Positions 9,060-21,739 are shown, counted from the first letter of the stretch. The stretch: 64,000 bases of DNA from Cryptomeria japonica (GCF_030272615.1 NC_081409.1:474916573-474980572); one strand, 5' to 3'. Program-made: numbers and translations. Notes: generated from the letters alone by a model not told the origin.

Positions 9060-11720
9060 TGTTGATGTGTTTTTTAGGCACATCATAGAATAAAATACCA
9101 AAGTATTTTACCCTCTTTTGAACAAAATCACCTCAGATGCAGATGCTAAATATTTGAATAACTAAGACGATTCCAAGGTTTCTAATATCAGTTCTTGACG
9201 TGTGGGTAACTCAATGGTGAATGTGATTTTTTTGTTTGCACAAAGGGACTTACACAATTTTTCTAAAGACTTAGATATATCATGAATGGAAGTAGGTTTG
9301 CCAATGATTTTCAAATGACTTAGGATATTGCAATATGAGCACTTGATCTATTTCTAACCAAGATTTCTCAAATAAAATGCAAAAGAGGAAGGTTTTAGAA
9401 GTTCTATTCTAATCCTATCTTAAACCTAGAATGCAAGAGATAGTGAATGACTCAATGAAATTCCACTAGGCTAGGTATTGTCATCAAGGAACAACTCCAC
9501 ATAAGCTTAGTGCAATCATCTAAGGTAATTAATAGATGTTCAAATTCATACTAACAACACTAACACCATCAATTCGATGCATATCAATGAGCAAGCACAA
9601 ATAGAAGTGGTCATTTTATGACACCCTTGGTCCATCAGTAAGAACTGATTAGAGATACGATCCATGGACCAGCGCTGCCCCAGTTGATCAAGGAGAAAAG
9701 AAGAAGAATTATGAAGTGTGAGGTGTTCTTAGCCTTTTCTTCCTACCCCGGAATTCCAGAACCCCGAGGTTCCGAAGTTCCTTCTCTTTGCCTTCTCTTG
9801 TTTTTCTTTTCTCGGAACTCCGGAACCTCGAGGTTCCGAAGTTCCTTCCCTTTGCTGCCTCTCCTTTCTTTTCCCGGAACTCCGGAACCTTGAGGTTCCA
9901 AAGTTCCTCCCTTTCTTTCCCCTCCTCTTCTATTCCTCGGAACTTCGGAACCCCGAGGTTCCGAAGTTCCTTTGCTAAGTCTCACCTTTTCCTTGCCTCC
10001 TTCTTAGTTCCCTAGAGCTCCGGAACCCTGAGTTTTCGAAGTTCCTTTCCCTTACCTTCTCCGAAACTATGGAACCCCGAGGTCCCGAAGTTCCCTCCTA
10101 GCCTTTCTTCCTTTCTTTCTCCCAAACTCCGGAACCCCGAGGTTTCGAAGTTCCTGAACTTTCCTGCTGCTCTCCTTTCTCCTTCTCGGAACCTTGGAAT
10201 CCCGAGGTTTCGAGGTTCTTTCCTTGTCTTCCCCACTTCGGGAACCCGAGTTTCTGAAGTCCTCAGACTTCTTTCCGGCTAGCAACACTTTCGGATGCCG
10301 TGATCAACACTCAAAGCTTTAAATGCTCCGACGACTTTCGTGACTTGTGCACCTTCTTTTGTGGAGCCACAAGGGTGCATTTAATGTTTTTGGCAAGATT
10401 TCCATCAAGACAGGTACAAGACCATGCTTGTTGTGGTGAGTTATGTCATGTCTGCATGCTCTGACTTTGGAAGGTCAGTCAATCCACCCTTCTTAGGGTT
10501 GCATTTTTAGGGTATGGCTAGGTTGCTTGCATGTACAGAAAGTCAGGTGCATGCACTTCGTTGCACTCCCAGGCTGACATTTCCCTGCACACACAAGGGT
10601 CATGATGACTCTTGTAACCAATTTTCTATATAGAGGTTGTTAAGCCTCATGTAAAGGGTTCTCTCCTTGCTGGCTTGAGCTATTCTATGCTCTTTCACTT
10701 CTCTTGTATTTATCTTGCATTTTTGCAACTATAAGTTTGGCCATTGGCCTAATAATGAATTGAAATCACCATTCTTGCCTTCCTTCAACTTATGTATGCT
10801 GTGTATGCTTCCTTACCTTCATCATAGGTGTATGTTTTGTGGCTCTTCTCTCATATATGTTGTGTTTACTTGTTTCTGAGTGTGACTTTTGGGAAATCTT
10901 CTCCCCTTTGACATTCAACAAATTCTAACCTCCATACATGCGTTGGGGTCACTCATACAACTGAAGTTTGTGCATCTCTTGGGTATTTCAGTTGATTCTT
11001 TGTGTCATTTCGGGTAGGGAGAGAAACAATCTCTTCTTGGTGCATCACCTCCTTTTATTTTAAGCATTTCTCTCTTCCCTTTTCCTCTGCAAGTTTTTAG
11101 GATAGGCTTAGGAGTAAGTTTTGAAGTGTAAAGTTGATTCAACACCTGCACCTGGATTGAGAAGGAAGCCGGCCTTATCCGGAGATTCAACCCCCTTGTG
11201 CAAGGTCCCACACTTCGGGGTTGTTTCCATGTTTCACAAGGTTGTTGAGTTGATAGCTCAACAAGGGTGCAAGCTTTTGCGAAAACAAGAAGTAAAGTTC
11301 AAATTTGATTTCAGTTGACCACACAAGGCAAATTCACAATCAGTAAATAGCTAGTGATATGGATAGAATGAATTTCATATGAATGCACTCAACAATTTCT
11401 TTCATTCAACTAAAAATATTTAAAACAAATCTCTAAACTAAATTTGGAGGTAAGAGAACCACACAATGCTTCAAAATCTAATAAAAAATCACTATGTTTC
11501 AATGATCAAATTCAATTTAGCAGCATATAGGCGACGATTCTCAAAAATCTCTCTTACAAATGAGAGGAATGGGGCTTATATAGAATCGCCAACTGAAATG
11601 AAATGCCAAGATTCATTTAGAATCAAGGGTGGAGATCATGCCAACATTGCCCTAATTAGGGTTTACATCAAAAGTGGAATAAAAAAAGGTCTAATGAGAT
11701 GACGCCTAGTCATCAAGCAA
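9060..11720 (-). mobile_element. LTR-like repeat (TGTTGATGTG family), probably interrupted
   Basis: The first 250 bases resemble 55131-55300 (TGTTGATGTG, a shared TATTTTA(C/T)CCTCT, TTGACGTGTGG, GGGACTTA). The block at 11540-11700 resembles 55870-55990, with TTACAAATGAGAG, TTATATAG and CCTAATTAGGG in the same order. About 9620-11320 has no counterpart at 55 kb and looks inserted. The reverse complement of the same CCTAATTAGGG block recurs near 25780. Orientation is inferred from the adjacent minus-strand frame. The boundaries are approximate. Confidence 0.35.
9750..10262. repeat. Array of about nine 32-base palindromes
   Basis: Units begin at 9750, 9814, 9876, 9939, about 10014, 10062, 10122, 10187 and 10235, at 48-75 base spacing. 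The best copies read GGAACTTCGGAACC, four bases, then GGTTCCGAAGTTCC, nearly perfectly self-complementary. Spacers are about 30 bases and pyrimidine-rich on the plus strand. Copies decay toward the right. The array forces overlapping ORFs on both strands that are not genes. Confidence 0.9.
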
Positions 11721-11728
11721 GGAATCTT

Positions 11729-14700
11729 CTAAAAGGTATCAGCTTGCATCCCTCTCTCTAGTTGCATACTCAACGAATCTAGCCAAGATCGAGTTGAGTT
11801 CCTCGACTGTAACATTTGGTAAACTTCCTACTGCAAATCGATCACATCGAAGGCATCTGAGCAAGCATCGAAAATGCTTTCCCAATTCAGCATAAGCTTA
11901 TGCAGGTTGTTGATGTGGATGATGAGAGAAATCAAATCGTTCAACTAATTCTTCCTTATGTATTCCAACTATCTGAAGTAAATAAACTTCATTTTCTCCT
12001 TCAACTCTTCCAAATTCAAAGTATTGGAAGTGTGGGCATCTTGTCCCAATAACTCCTCAATAGATGCGAGGATCTTAGACTGTATCTCTTGAATTGATCC
12101 CTCCATCTCCATGCACTCTTGCTTTGCATGATCAAACACTGACTTCCTCATGGCCAAAGAACAATACCATCCATAGAAATCATACACATGACCTTCCTGA
12201 ACAACTCCCTCTTGGATCAATATCGACGTAGGAATCTGCTTCAACACTTTGAGGCAAGGAATAGTCTTTTCTTGCATTGGTTTGAACTCTTCCCATACTT
12301 CCTCCAAATATTGCATTTTGAATATGAGCATTGTTGTCTTATCATATGCCTGGACGAACTTAGATAGGAAATCATCCGCTTGCTTTGAAATATCTTCTAT
12401 CCTTTTACCAACCTCTTGATATGTATTCCTCATTGCCTCATGATCAACAGGTGATCCATGAGCAATAGCAATAGGCGAAACAAAGGTAGGATCCTTGTGC
12501 TTTACAGAATTCAACCCATCAATATACTCCTTGAGTCTCTTGTTCTCAATCTCTAACAACTCTTTCTTTTCTTCAACCTTGTTCAATCATGCCTCAAATG
12601 CCTTGGCGGTATCATTTAGCTCTTGAAACTCTTGTTGCTTCATAGTAGGTCCAAGGTCAATTGTGGTAACCTGATAATCCATAGGAGTGATCACATCTCT
12701 AGTCTTATTAACTATCGGGACAGCCACTTGTGCAATGCGTGCTCTTGTATCATCTCTAATAATCTTAGAGAACTTTACCGCCTTCTTCTCTTTAGCCTTA
12801 CCAATCTGGGCTAGGAAGTCATCAATATCTTCAACGGGTTGTGCCTCTATCACTTTCTTTTTCTCCATGTTGCTCACCAACCAATCGGGAATTGTAGAAA
12901 ATTCCATTCCATCTTCAAGTTCTTGGTCATCATTAAGTCCTCTCAAGGCTGAAATAACTTCATCCTCCGCTCCTTCTTACTCAAATCCACCACGTCATCG
13001 CTCAAATGGACCTCAAGCTGAATTGTAGGAGATCTTGGCTGCTGTTCTTCATCTTCATGTGGTGCCGATTGTGTTGATGCATGTTCATCTTGATCATTCT
13101 CCGGTAGGATTTCCTTTTTTGAACCTTGCTCAAACTCACTGTTATTCTCTATCATATCATTTTCTACGGACGAGGAGCTCATGGTAGATTGAGGAGTGTT
13201 AGACTTATGCTTCTTGTGCCTTGAATCTTGACTAACAATCTCCTTGCCTTTTGTTTGTGACCCTCTTTGCACCCTTTCCTTCTTATAGGAGCTTGACTCT
13301 CCTAATCATAATGTGTTCTCACATTGCTTATCGTTCTTTCATCATTGAGAGAGGACTCCTCACTTCTCATCTGCTCGTAGGTCAAGGTGGTCTTTTGTCT
13401 CCTTAGCTCATTTATCCTCTTGTCCACCCATTGTCTGGAGCAATCACTCACTTCTCTCATCAAAATACTCAAATCTACCAACTTAGGCTGTGACCAATTA
13501 GGTGATGGAATAGGCTTGTTCTTCTCCTTCATATATTGTGGATGAATATGATTCTCATCATCCTTCACTTGATTTGGAATAGAGAAAAAGTTAAACTTCC
13601 TGATGAAGTCCACTGGCATCCGAGACCACATCTTCCTTATAACTCTGAGCTCATCCCAGAGATTATCCCAATAATCTTCGATGTCGATCTTGTGTGTAAA
13701 CTTTCCTCCCTTAGCCATTGAGATTCTTTGAAATGAATCAAATTGATCCCTAACTCTGTAAATTCCAAGATGAAAGAACTCTAGTTCATCACTAATTATC
13801 TCTGCTGCAATTGCGGTGGGGCATATCTCCATTGTCTTCCCAAGCATGATAGGAAAATTAATCCCTTGCTTGTGTTTCCCTTTCTGGATGCAATCAAACT
13901 CTGAGAGCTGCCTCATTACCTCAAGTAACACCATCTTGTATGTCGGATACCTAGGAAGCTTGTATGGTTTGGAAGTGAATCCCTGAATCCTTAGGTATGT
14001 GAAGGTAGGAAATTGAATATACCATGATCCGTACTTCTCAACTAGTGACATTGCCTCTCTGGATAATCGTTTATGTATCTCGCCTTGCAGTAATTGCATG
14101 ATGTACATGGTGAAAGCATCGTTCACCCTTCTATATTGTTCTATCTCATGTATGTGTAGTTGCAGATAACAATCATACACCTTGTATTGTCCAAGCCTGT
14201 TTCCAACTTCGCCCTTGAATATCAATCCTTTGTAAACTATTTTTCTTGCTAGCATGTAGACTAGGTAGGAAGTCATGTAGAATGACTTCGTTCTATCCAA
14301 ACTCCTCAACTGGATGTCTAGGTTGTCACTTATAATCTTCACCCAGTTGATCATCACCGTTCCATTTGATATCTCCTCAATGAAGTAGAACATCCACGTT
14401 CAAAATAGAACCCCTTGAGGTGCTCCCATAATCCTGTTGAGTAGAAATATCAAATCGCTAAATTCCTCTTTGAAGTCTGAACACAGGAGTTGCTTGGGTA
14501 ACTTAGAGTGGTGACGCCTTGTCTCAAGGACCCACTTATTATTGATAAGTGTCATACATGACTCCGATCTCTTTTCAAACATAGCTTGGGCATCTTCCTT
14601 GGTTGTCTCTTGCATGTCCAGGTATCAAGGGATTCCAAATGCTTACACAATTGACTCTTTGACTAGGTATGCAAGCAACAACCCCTTAGTTGTTTCGATT

Positions 14701-14996
14701 GTTTTGGTTTGTGGATCATAGTGCCTTGCACACTCAACCATAAGCTCGTTGCATTGTATAGATGGTGGTAAACCAATTGCGTGATAAATTCCACTCTTCA
14801 TGATATTGACCTCCAAGGAAGATGGTAGTTGATTCTTCATTCCATACATTCTCCGCTTCATCCTCTTCCTATCTAGGTACTCCATGTTTTTGTCTCCAAT
14901 TTTCTTCAGTCTAGAAGATATCTGCGACTCCGGATAGTATCCCTCTTGTACATTCTTCAATTGAGTCTTTCCCACTGCTATCCCTGCCTTAGACAT
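11729..14996 (-). pseudogene. Decayed long reading frame of unknown function (about 1,080 codons)
   Basis: Six minus-strand segments line up as one broken protein. From 14996 to 13302 the frame is constant and interrupted only by TAA (14643-14645), TGA near 14625 and TGA (14400-14402). A TAG at 13302-13304 and frameshifts near 13280 and 12970 lead into an acidic, Ser/Gln-rich linker (13272-12943). The frame then stays constant to TAG at 11729, crossing TGA 12587, TAG 11969, TAG 11945 and TAG 11828. The N-terminal half is globular and aromatic-rich (WMFYFIEE, FYMTSYLVYML, KYGSWYIQFPTF); the C-terminal third is predicted coiled coil (LEIENKRLKEYI). I do not recognise the family. An acceptor-like CTTCATACAG sits just before the ATG. 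Its neighbourhood suggests an extra ORF carried by a repeat element, but a decayed host gene is possible. Confidence 0.65.
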
Positions 14997-15365
14997 GGTA
15001 CCTGTATGAAGTTGGAAGTCAATAACCTTGTAAAATAATTATAATAATTAATTTTCAGAATTATCATAAGTTCTGATTTTGAATAATTTTCATGCTTAAA
15101 ACCAGAAATTTAACATTTAATAGCATGAACTCTGAAAATAATGGAAATATGGATCATAATGCGGGCATTTCGCCCTCTAAAAACCTGAGTTTCAGACTTA
15201 AAATGAGTCTCATCTTGATATCCAAGTCTGAAAACTCCTCTCTATATTCAGAAAATGAAGCAATTTGATGTCCAAAATGTTGTCTCAGGTCTGATTTTCT
15301 GAGTATGAAGTCTGAAAACACCTTTGCAACGTATGTTTCAATGGCTGGAAACCCTCCTAATCATG
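14997..15365. other. Non-coding leader upstream of the unknown frame
   Basis: AT-rich sequence without an ORF. On the minus strand it would be the 5' region of the unknown frame; a splice acceptor-like CTTCATACAG at about 15002-15011 hints at a 5' UTR intron. The right edge is the target site of the solo LTR. Confidence 0.35.
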
Positions 15366-16462
15366 GCGCATGTAATGTCCCCTTTTTCGCTCTAGCTTGT
15401 TTTGGGGACTGTTGGCCAATTCTGAGACCCGTTGGTTAGTCAGAAGTAGAAATTAGGGCTTTCAACTTTTGTGGAGGTTTGCAGGAGCCGTTTGATGATT
15501 GACGAGTTGGAATTCTACAATTCAGATTGTGGATTTTTTCTGGGTTTTTAGAGAGCTTCGTGATGCTGTGACATACAACTGAATCTGAGGACTTTTCCAA
15601 ACTTACCACTTTTAGTAAGTGGGGGTGAGGACAACTTACTTTTCTGGATTTTCCTGGGTTTTCAAAGAGCCTCGCGATGGTGTGACATGCAAACGAATTT
15701 GAAGACTTTTCTGAACTTACTATTCTTAGTAAGTTGTGACGACTACTCAATATGTGGTTAAGTTGCATTTTTGACACAATTTTTAGTAGTATGCAATTTT
15801 TAGTAACTGCTATTTTAGTAAGTGACAATTGCTTCCCGGTTTGTGCCCTAACGGAGTTTGGAGACACTATTTTTTGGCTATTTATGGTAGTCCAACTTGG
15901 CATGATGATCCAAAGATTCAGTTCTATTTTCAGCAGGCTAGTTCAGATGGCTATTTTCGGCAGGTTAGTTTGAGCAGCTTGTCTTGTAGCATTCTTGGAG
16001 CTTATTTTGGGTGATTTATGCTTGGGGAAAAATATTTTACAAGTGAATTATTTTTAAGGCTTGATGGACGCCTTAGAAAGAAATATGTTAATTTTATGAA
16101 AATGATTCACTTCATTTCCTTGGATGCCATATCTCACTTTATGAATATTTCATAAAGTATATTTGCTACCTTGAGGGGGTCGATTTGAAGAATTAAGAAT
16201 TATTTTTGACTTATGTTGGGTTGGACGTCCGTTTTGAGGTATTCTCAGTAAAATTATATCCTAGCAATTGACTTAATATTTGTCTATATGGGGCGGCCAC
16301 TAAAGGGAGAAAATACTTTGGTTCTAAATGAAATATAATTATCCCTTGGGCGATTTGTGGAGGAAGTGAAATGAAATGAAATGAGTGCAAATTAAAGGAG
16401 ATTTGAATGTGGATGTTTAATCCCATACTGGAGGGAAAGGAAGTTTGACTTGAAGAGAAAGC

Positions 16463-16470
16463 TATAAATA
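16463..16470 (+). promoter_or_regulatory. Putative TATA box of the solo LTR
   Basis: TATAAATA in the middle of the LTR, followed by TGCACCTTGG. The related LTR at 37246 has ATAAATAA at a comparable place (38072). Confidence 0.45.
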
Positions 16471-17576
16471 TGCACCTTGGCCCTCATTTTTGGGATCCAA
16501 GAACAATTTTATAATGAAATGCTGCCAAAATGTAGAGTGAAAGCTTCGGGGAATGGTTACCTCCTAGCCATAGCTTGATTTCTTGCTTGCAATACAACAA
16601 CTAGTCAAGCCAGAGACAAATCTTCTTTCAGAGGAGTGGATTGAAGATAATGTTGCAGATTTATGTATTAGATGTCTTATTTTTGGGAGTGCTGTAGTGT
16701 GTTTCCAAGTTGCTGTTTTCCAGTGTAGCTGAAGCGTGTTTTCGTTCGTAGCTCCTTGTGTGTGCGTCAAACCATTCTAGGTATTTGCTCGTCGTTGGTT
16801 TTCCTGGAGTATTGAATTTTATTATGCAAGTCAAAGTTTTCTGTTGTAAACACCTTATGCCGGGAGTGCTTTGGTTTGCGTGCCATGGGTTTGGGCATTG
16901 TTAGTTGATGTCTTTCAAATCTATCGTTATCGCCATCATTATGTCTCTCATTTGCATCCGTTTGGGGGTCATTCCGTTGAGTGTGAATAGAGTTACGCGC
17001 ATTTTTGTGAGTTTTTAGGCTGCTGGTCTATGGGTTTCCAGCGTGTGGGTTGCATATCAAAATCTGAAAAATTGTTAGTTTGGAGTGTTTTCTTGTGTAG
17101 AGTTTTGTTTTAGAGTGTGTGGGTTCTTTGGAGTAGAGAGGAAGATCTTGGTAATTGTTTGTAGCTGTTGGTTCTTTATTCTTATCTTCTATGATTCATA
17201 TTGTAATGCTGGTAGTAGTACTAACCATAGTTGGACTACTCGTGACTCAGCTCGACTCGCCAAGCCCTTGAGAAAAAAAACACGGGAAAAACTTGGAAAA
17301 AATTGGCGAAAAACTCGGCAACTTAAAAACACGCTTAAATTTAATAAAAAATGCATTTGTTTTTGCAAAATTTAATGAGATGATGCATCCAATGAGTCAA
17401 TAAATGACAACACAAAAGAAACAAGCTGATTCTATATATATTTAAATGCAAAGTGTCTACAAAATCGCATCCTCATGAGGAATGCTGATGGCTGGATGCC
17501 TGAAAGTGGCTGAAAGCAATATAGTAAATAGTTTTTGTAAAACCAAAAGTAAATACATCGATACAAATTACAATTA

Positions 17577-20457
17577 CAACTTCCTCTTCCCAGCTCTAGC
17601 AAAAACTTGGGGAGAGGTAGAACTAGAGGGTCTAGTCCTATAAGTCTGCAGTGGGCGTGACTGTGCCTCCTCACTTGGTATGGCTGGCTCATCGTCCATC
17701 CTGGATGAAGCTATGTCTCCACCTGCTTCTAGCATTGGCAATGAATCCTCATCCTCTTCCTCTTCCACTTCCTCATCATTGTCATCCAACCCAAATTCAC
17801 CCCCCTCCTCCATATCCTGACTCTCCAAATTAGTGATGTCAGTTTCGGAAAACAATGGAGGCTGCTCCTGTGATGTCCAATCGCTGTAAGGATCTATATC
17901 ATCCAATTCAATTGGACCTCCTTCTAGTTCCTCTACCTTCCTTACATGCAATCAAAGATTATATTGCATGAAGACAAGGTCATTGAGCCATTTCTGGGCT
18001 AACTTGCTCCTCTTCTTCGTGTGGATTGCTTCAAACAAGCTCCAATTGCACTCACAATTGGATGAATTGCAAGGTTGACATAAGACTCTGAGGGGAAATT
18101 TTTTGAGATGTGGGGTGTTTCCACCCCAATTTTTCCACCAAGCATCTGCAAAATAAATAAAATGGAAAAGTTTGAAAGCAAAGAGAAAAGAGAAAACATA
18201 ATTTATCAATCATTTTAGATCCCAAAATCCAAGTGGAAAATGTTATACCTGGGGTTTGAGTGGTTCTTCCTCTCCTACCCAGCTCTGAAGAGAATAGCTT
18301 ACCCCTTCCTCCCTCATAATTTTGGAGCTCACTCACAATGAGGTCTCTCTCCTCAACATCGGGTACCATCCTCTCAATGCATGTACTGAGGCCCTCCACG
18401 ACCTCTCCATTCGGATCTGAGTAAGAACCCCCGAACCTGAAACTAGGGTTGAGGAAGTACCCTACTTCATGAATGGGTTGGTGGAGTTGATTGTTCCACC
18501 TCCTATCAACAATTTCTTAAATGGGATCAAATTTGAGTCTATCCCCCTTGTAGTAATTTTTGATAGACTCCTTGGCCCTATCCGTGGCCTCATAAAGATA
18601 TCCCATTGGGGTTTTATCTCCATCCACCAAGCGAAGAACTTGAACCAAGGGCTCTGACACCTACAATTGAAAAATACAAATTACAAAAAGATTAAATGAC
18701 GAAGTTACAAATTAGTAATGAGAGACTTGAATCAAGAATAATTAAAATTTAAAAATTAAAGTTTTGAAGTAACCTTCACAATGTCTGCAACCCTTTGTAC
18801 AAATTGGCTGTCGAAGACTATGCTTGTGACACCAACTCTCACCAACTCTTTCCCTTGGGTGTGCTGTCTCATCGAATTTAGGACCCAAGGGTGATTGTAA
18901 ATATATTTGGTGATCCTCCTTGCATCTTCCACAACTGGAGTCACCCACTCAAAAAGAAGGTCAAGGACATGTGCTGCACAAGGTGTCCAAAAAAGAGTGG
19001 GGTGCCTCTCTTGGAGGATTCTCCCTGCAAAAGAATAATTTATTCTTAAGAAATATGCAACCAAGTAAAACAAAGCCACAACAAATGAAAATATTGCTAA
19101 TGCCTAAAGGTGATAATTCAAAAGGATTCTACCTGCTGACACATATGCTGCTGCATTATCTGCTATGTAACTTGAGGACGCGTCCCCGGGTTTAAAATCC
19201 CCCGTCCCCGTACCGGGGACGTTTCGGGGACTTGGGGACGGCTAGGGGACATCCCCTGCCGTCCCCAAAATTGCAAAATTTGTGGGAAATGTCCCGGAAA
19301 CTTGGGGATGACAGTGACTCTCAAAGAGGACGTCCCCCCGTCCCCAATATGGTTTGGGGACGTCCCCCCGTCCCCTAACCGTCCCGGGGATGGCCAGCCG
19401 TCCCCCTTTTCCCAGCATATTTAAAAAACAAAAAAAGACTCAAATGCTCAAAAAAAAACTTTTTTTATTTTATTATAGGTCTATAAAATTGGATTTTCAT
19501 TAATATGATGGGTAAACATGTCTGAATCACTTCCAAAAGCACTTAGAAATAATGAACAGCAGCCTGGTAATAAATTTCAGAAACACTTAGAGTACGGTAG
19601 TGCGTAAAAAAGTGGTTGTAGGTCTGCAATAGTGGACTTTTCACAATTATGAAAGGTAAAGAGGTCTTAATCATAGCCAAAAGTACTCAGAAATATGAAT
19701 AACAACTTGGTATAGAATTTCACAAACATCCAAAACTTGGTAGTGCATAAAGAAGCGGTTGTAGGTCATAATAGAAATGGAAGACTATCAAAATATCCTT
19801 CAACCAGAAATAAACAATGAACTACATGCAAATAAGTGTTGCAATGAAGTACCAAAAATCAGCTGTTGCAATGTCGGTTTTCTCATGTACCTCCCTATTC
19901 CATCCAGTGGCCTCTAATGATGGTTGTGCTCCAGGTGTGTTCCTGGGCACGAAATAATCACCTATGGACCCTGATCGTGATGATGGAACAGTGCCAGGTA
20001 CTCTACTAGAGGAAGCAAAAGCGATGGGTGAGGTGGTGGTTGGTTTGCGGATACGTGGGCCACATCGAGAGCCCACTATGCCCTCAAGTGCTTCTTGTTC
20101 CTCTTCAATGTGAACAGAAACACCTTGAGATTCAACTATGGCTGATCTCATGGCTAGCTTTGCCCTCTCCCTTTCCAATTTCTTCTCTTCCCTAGCTGCA
20201 AGTAGGGCATTCATTTGTTTTTTTATTTCTTCATTGGTCCCAAGGCATGCTCTAGCATCATGGCTGTCTATTCCTGCAACTTGGTATTTGAGGCAGTTGA
20301 TGCCTCCATGAAGTATTTTCTCACACTTTATGCATATAATTGACCCAGGATCAGGTCCGTCATAGGCATACCTCCATGCCCCATCTCTAGCACCTCTAGG
20401 ATGGGTGCATATATATCCAGATGGGCATGGATCTAGTGGCCATTGCTCCCTTGCCAT
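17577..20457 (-). pseudogene. hAT transposase, copy 1 (BED finger, central part replaced)
   Basis: The start at 20457 (MAREQWPLDPCPSGYI) matches the start of copy 2. A BED-type zinc finger follows (CIKCEKIL..., ending DARAC), though the histidine kept in copy 2 (KYHLARID) is Gln here (KYQVAGID). The frame breaks near 19848. The DUF659 exon is missing and replaced by foreign sequence. Remaining exons match copy 2: ERHPTLFWTPCAAHVLDLLFE (about 19020-18960), part of the next exon (about 18650-18250), and the hAT dimerisation exon with NCECNWSLFEAIHTKKRSKL (about 18145-17577), ending in an Asp/Glu-rich tail. A stretch of about 100 bases of exon 3 present in copy 2 is deleted. It cannot be functional. 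Confidence 0.85.
19165..19847. other. Foreign segment replacing the DUF659 exon of hAT copy 1
   Basis: Copy 2 has about 490 bases of coding sequence here (33406-33892); copy 1 has 683 unrelated bases. The left part (19186-19410) is packed with GTCCCC/GGGGAC words, more than a dozen. The right part contains a diverged tandem duplication of about 145 bases (units from about 19505 and 19650). Subterminal word clusters like this are typical of DNA transposon ends. Confidence 0.65.
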
Positions 20458-21169
20458 GATTAATGCTTACTTAACCTACACATACAAAGTGAAAAAAAAA
20501 ATTAACATTTTAGTTAAACAATTTAGCAAACTATCTACATTAGTTTAAAAATTAACATTTTAGTTAAACAGTTTAGCAAACTATCTACATTAGTTTAAAT
20601 AAATTTAGACATCATTCAAAGTTTTAAAAAAAATAAAATTAGGGTTTGAATTTTTTTTTGAAAACTAGATTCTTCAACAAAATTGTGAAAAATTCAACGA
20701 AGCTTGTCAAATCTAGTGTTAAATCTTGTGCAAATAACTTAGAAAGGATTTAGACTACCTAGGAATCATTTCTAATTAATCTAAATGCAACAAAAAATAA
20801 ACAAATTGTTTTAAAAAAGCATAGAAAAAAATAAAAAAACTAACCTGGGAATCTGATTTTCCTTGAAAAATCACTTGAAATTCCATTCAAATCCACTTGA
20901 AACGAGCAAGAATAGTTTGAAATCTCCTTGCTGGTCACTCTTCCCCCTTCTCACCAAAAAACTAAGCTCAAAAATTGAAATGCAATTAACTTTAGACTTT
21001 ATTTCCTTTTGTGCCGGTGCAGCCAAGTTTTTAGCTCAGACTCGCCTAGTTTTTGCCAAAAACTCGAGTTTTTGGGCGAGTAGAAGTCATAACTACTCGC
21101 CTGGCCCAAAAACTCGGCGAGTAGTCCATCTATAGTACTAACAACAATTTCTATTGATCTTTCTTAGAC

Positions 21170-21525
21170 CCACTGCAAAGTGGAAGAGGCTGGCCTTGCC
21201 GCTTATCTTTTGGATAGTGAGTTCTCTTAATTTGTAAACCATATTGTGCATTGTAAAGCTGGTTAGTAGTACTAACAGCTATCTAATTGGATTATTGCTC
21301 TTAGTCCCACTGCATAAGTGGAAGAGGCTGACTTTGCCGCCTATTTTGAATATTGTAATACTGTCCTCCCGCTGCATAAGCGGTCGAGTTGATTGTAATT
21401 TCATTTTAGTTCTCCTGCTGGATAAGTGGTAGAGATTGTTCTTCAGTTTCTTGTAATGTCCTTGGCTTGTTTACTACCAAGTGATCTTCAATATTCTCCA
21501 TATCCCGCTGAAAAAGTGGAATATG
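21170..21525. repeat. Hairpin series in the 3' part of the solo LTR
   Basis: Short hairpins lie at 21170 (CCACT/AGTGG), 21307 (CCACT/AGTGG), 21369 (CCGCT/AGCGG), about 21415 (decayed) and 21505 (CCGCT/AGTGG). Most are followed by GGCTG...TTGCCGCC. Confidence 0.6.
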
Positions 21526-21739
21526 CTGGCTTGCCGCCCAAGTATTGTAATCAATTTCAGTTTCTTGCATCTAACAATCCCCTCACACTGTATGCTCTCA
21601 CCCTCCCAGATTGGGCTCTCGGTAATCAAAAGGTGGAAAGAGTTACTTTCAACAGTGTTGGGATTTCATTTTGCTAACCCTAACGGGTGTTTGTGTTGAT
21701 TATAAACTAAAAATAAATTGAGGGGAATATTACAGCGCA

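Larger units (their letters stand above)
17226..21134 (-). mobile_element. hAT DNA transposon, copy 1
   Basis: Terminal inverted repeats CATAGTTGGACTACTCG (17226) and, read from the right end, TATAGATGGACTACTCG (15 of 17 match). It is flanked by an exact 8-base duplication GTACTAAC (17218-17225 and 21135-21142), as expected for hAT elements. Both ends carry subterminal ACTCG/CGAGT words. The transposase gene reads on the minus strand. The element is 3,909 bases long and is nested in the solo LTR. Confidence 0.92.
15371..21734 (+). mobile_element. Solo LTR of a Ty3/gypsy element, split by a hAT insertion
   Basis: It starts TGTAATGTCCCC and ends GGGGAATATTACA, imperfect inverted termini. The 5 bases before it (GCGCA, 15366-15370) are repeated exactly after it (21735-21739), which is the hallmark of a complete LTR insertion. 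No internal coding sequence lies between, so this is a solo LTR formed by recombination. After removing the hAT element and one copy of its target duplication, the LTR is about 2,450 bases. It shares start, end and interior blocks (TTACTATTCTTAGTAAGT-like repeats, U5 hairpins) with the chromodomain-element LTR at 37246-39173. Confidence 0.85.

Noticed and set aside
9814-9970. Heat shock elements in the GGAACTTCGGAACC units
   Set aside because: GAA and TTC blocks are separated by one base here; the heat shock element needs two, so the match fails.
9750-10262. CRISPR-like array
   Set aside because: Regular palindromic repeats with spacers superficially fit, but the units decay, the spacers are alike and pyrimidine-rich, there are no cas genes and the DNA is plant nuclear.
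9684-10288. Overlapping ORFs on both strands (69-80 residues, Arg/Pro/Glu-rich)
   Set aside because: They are forced by the palindrome array, which reads open in several frames; no start context, domain or conservation supports a gene.
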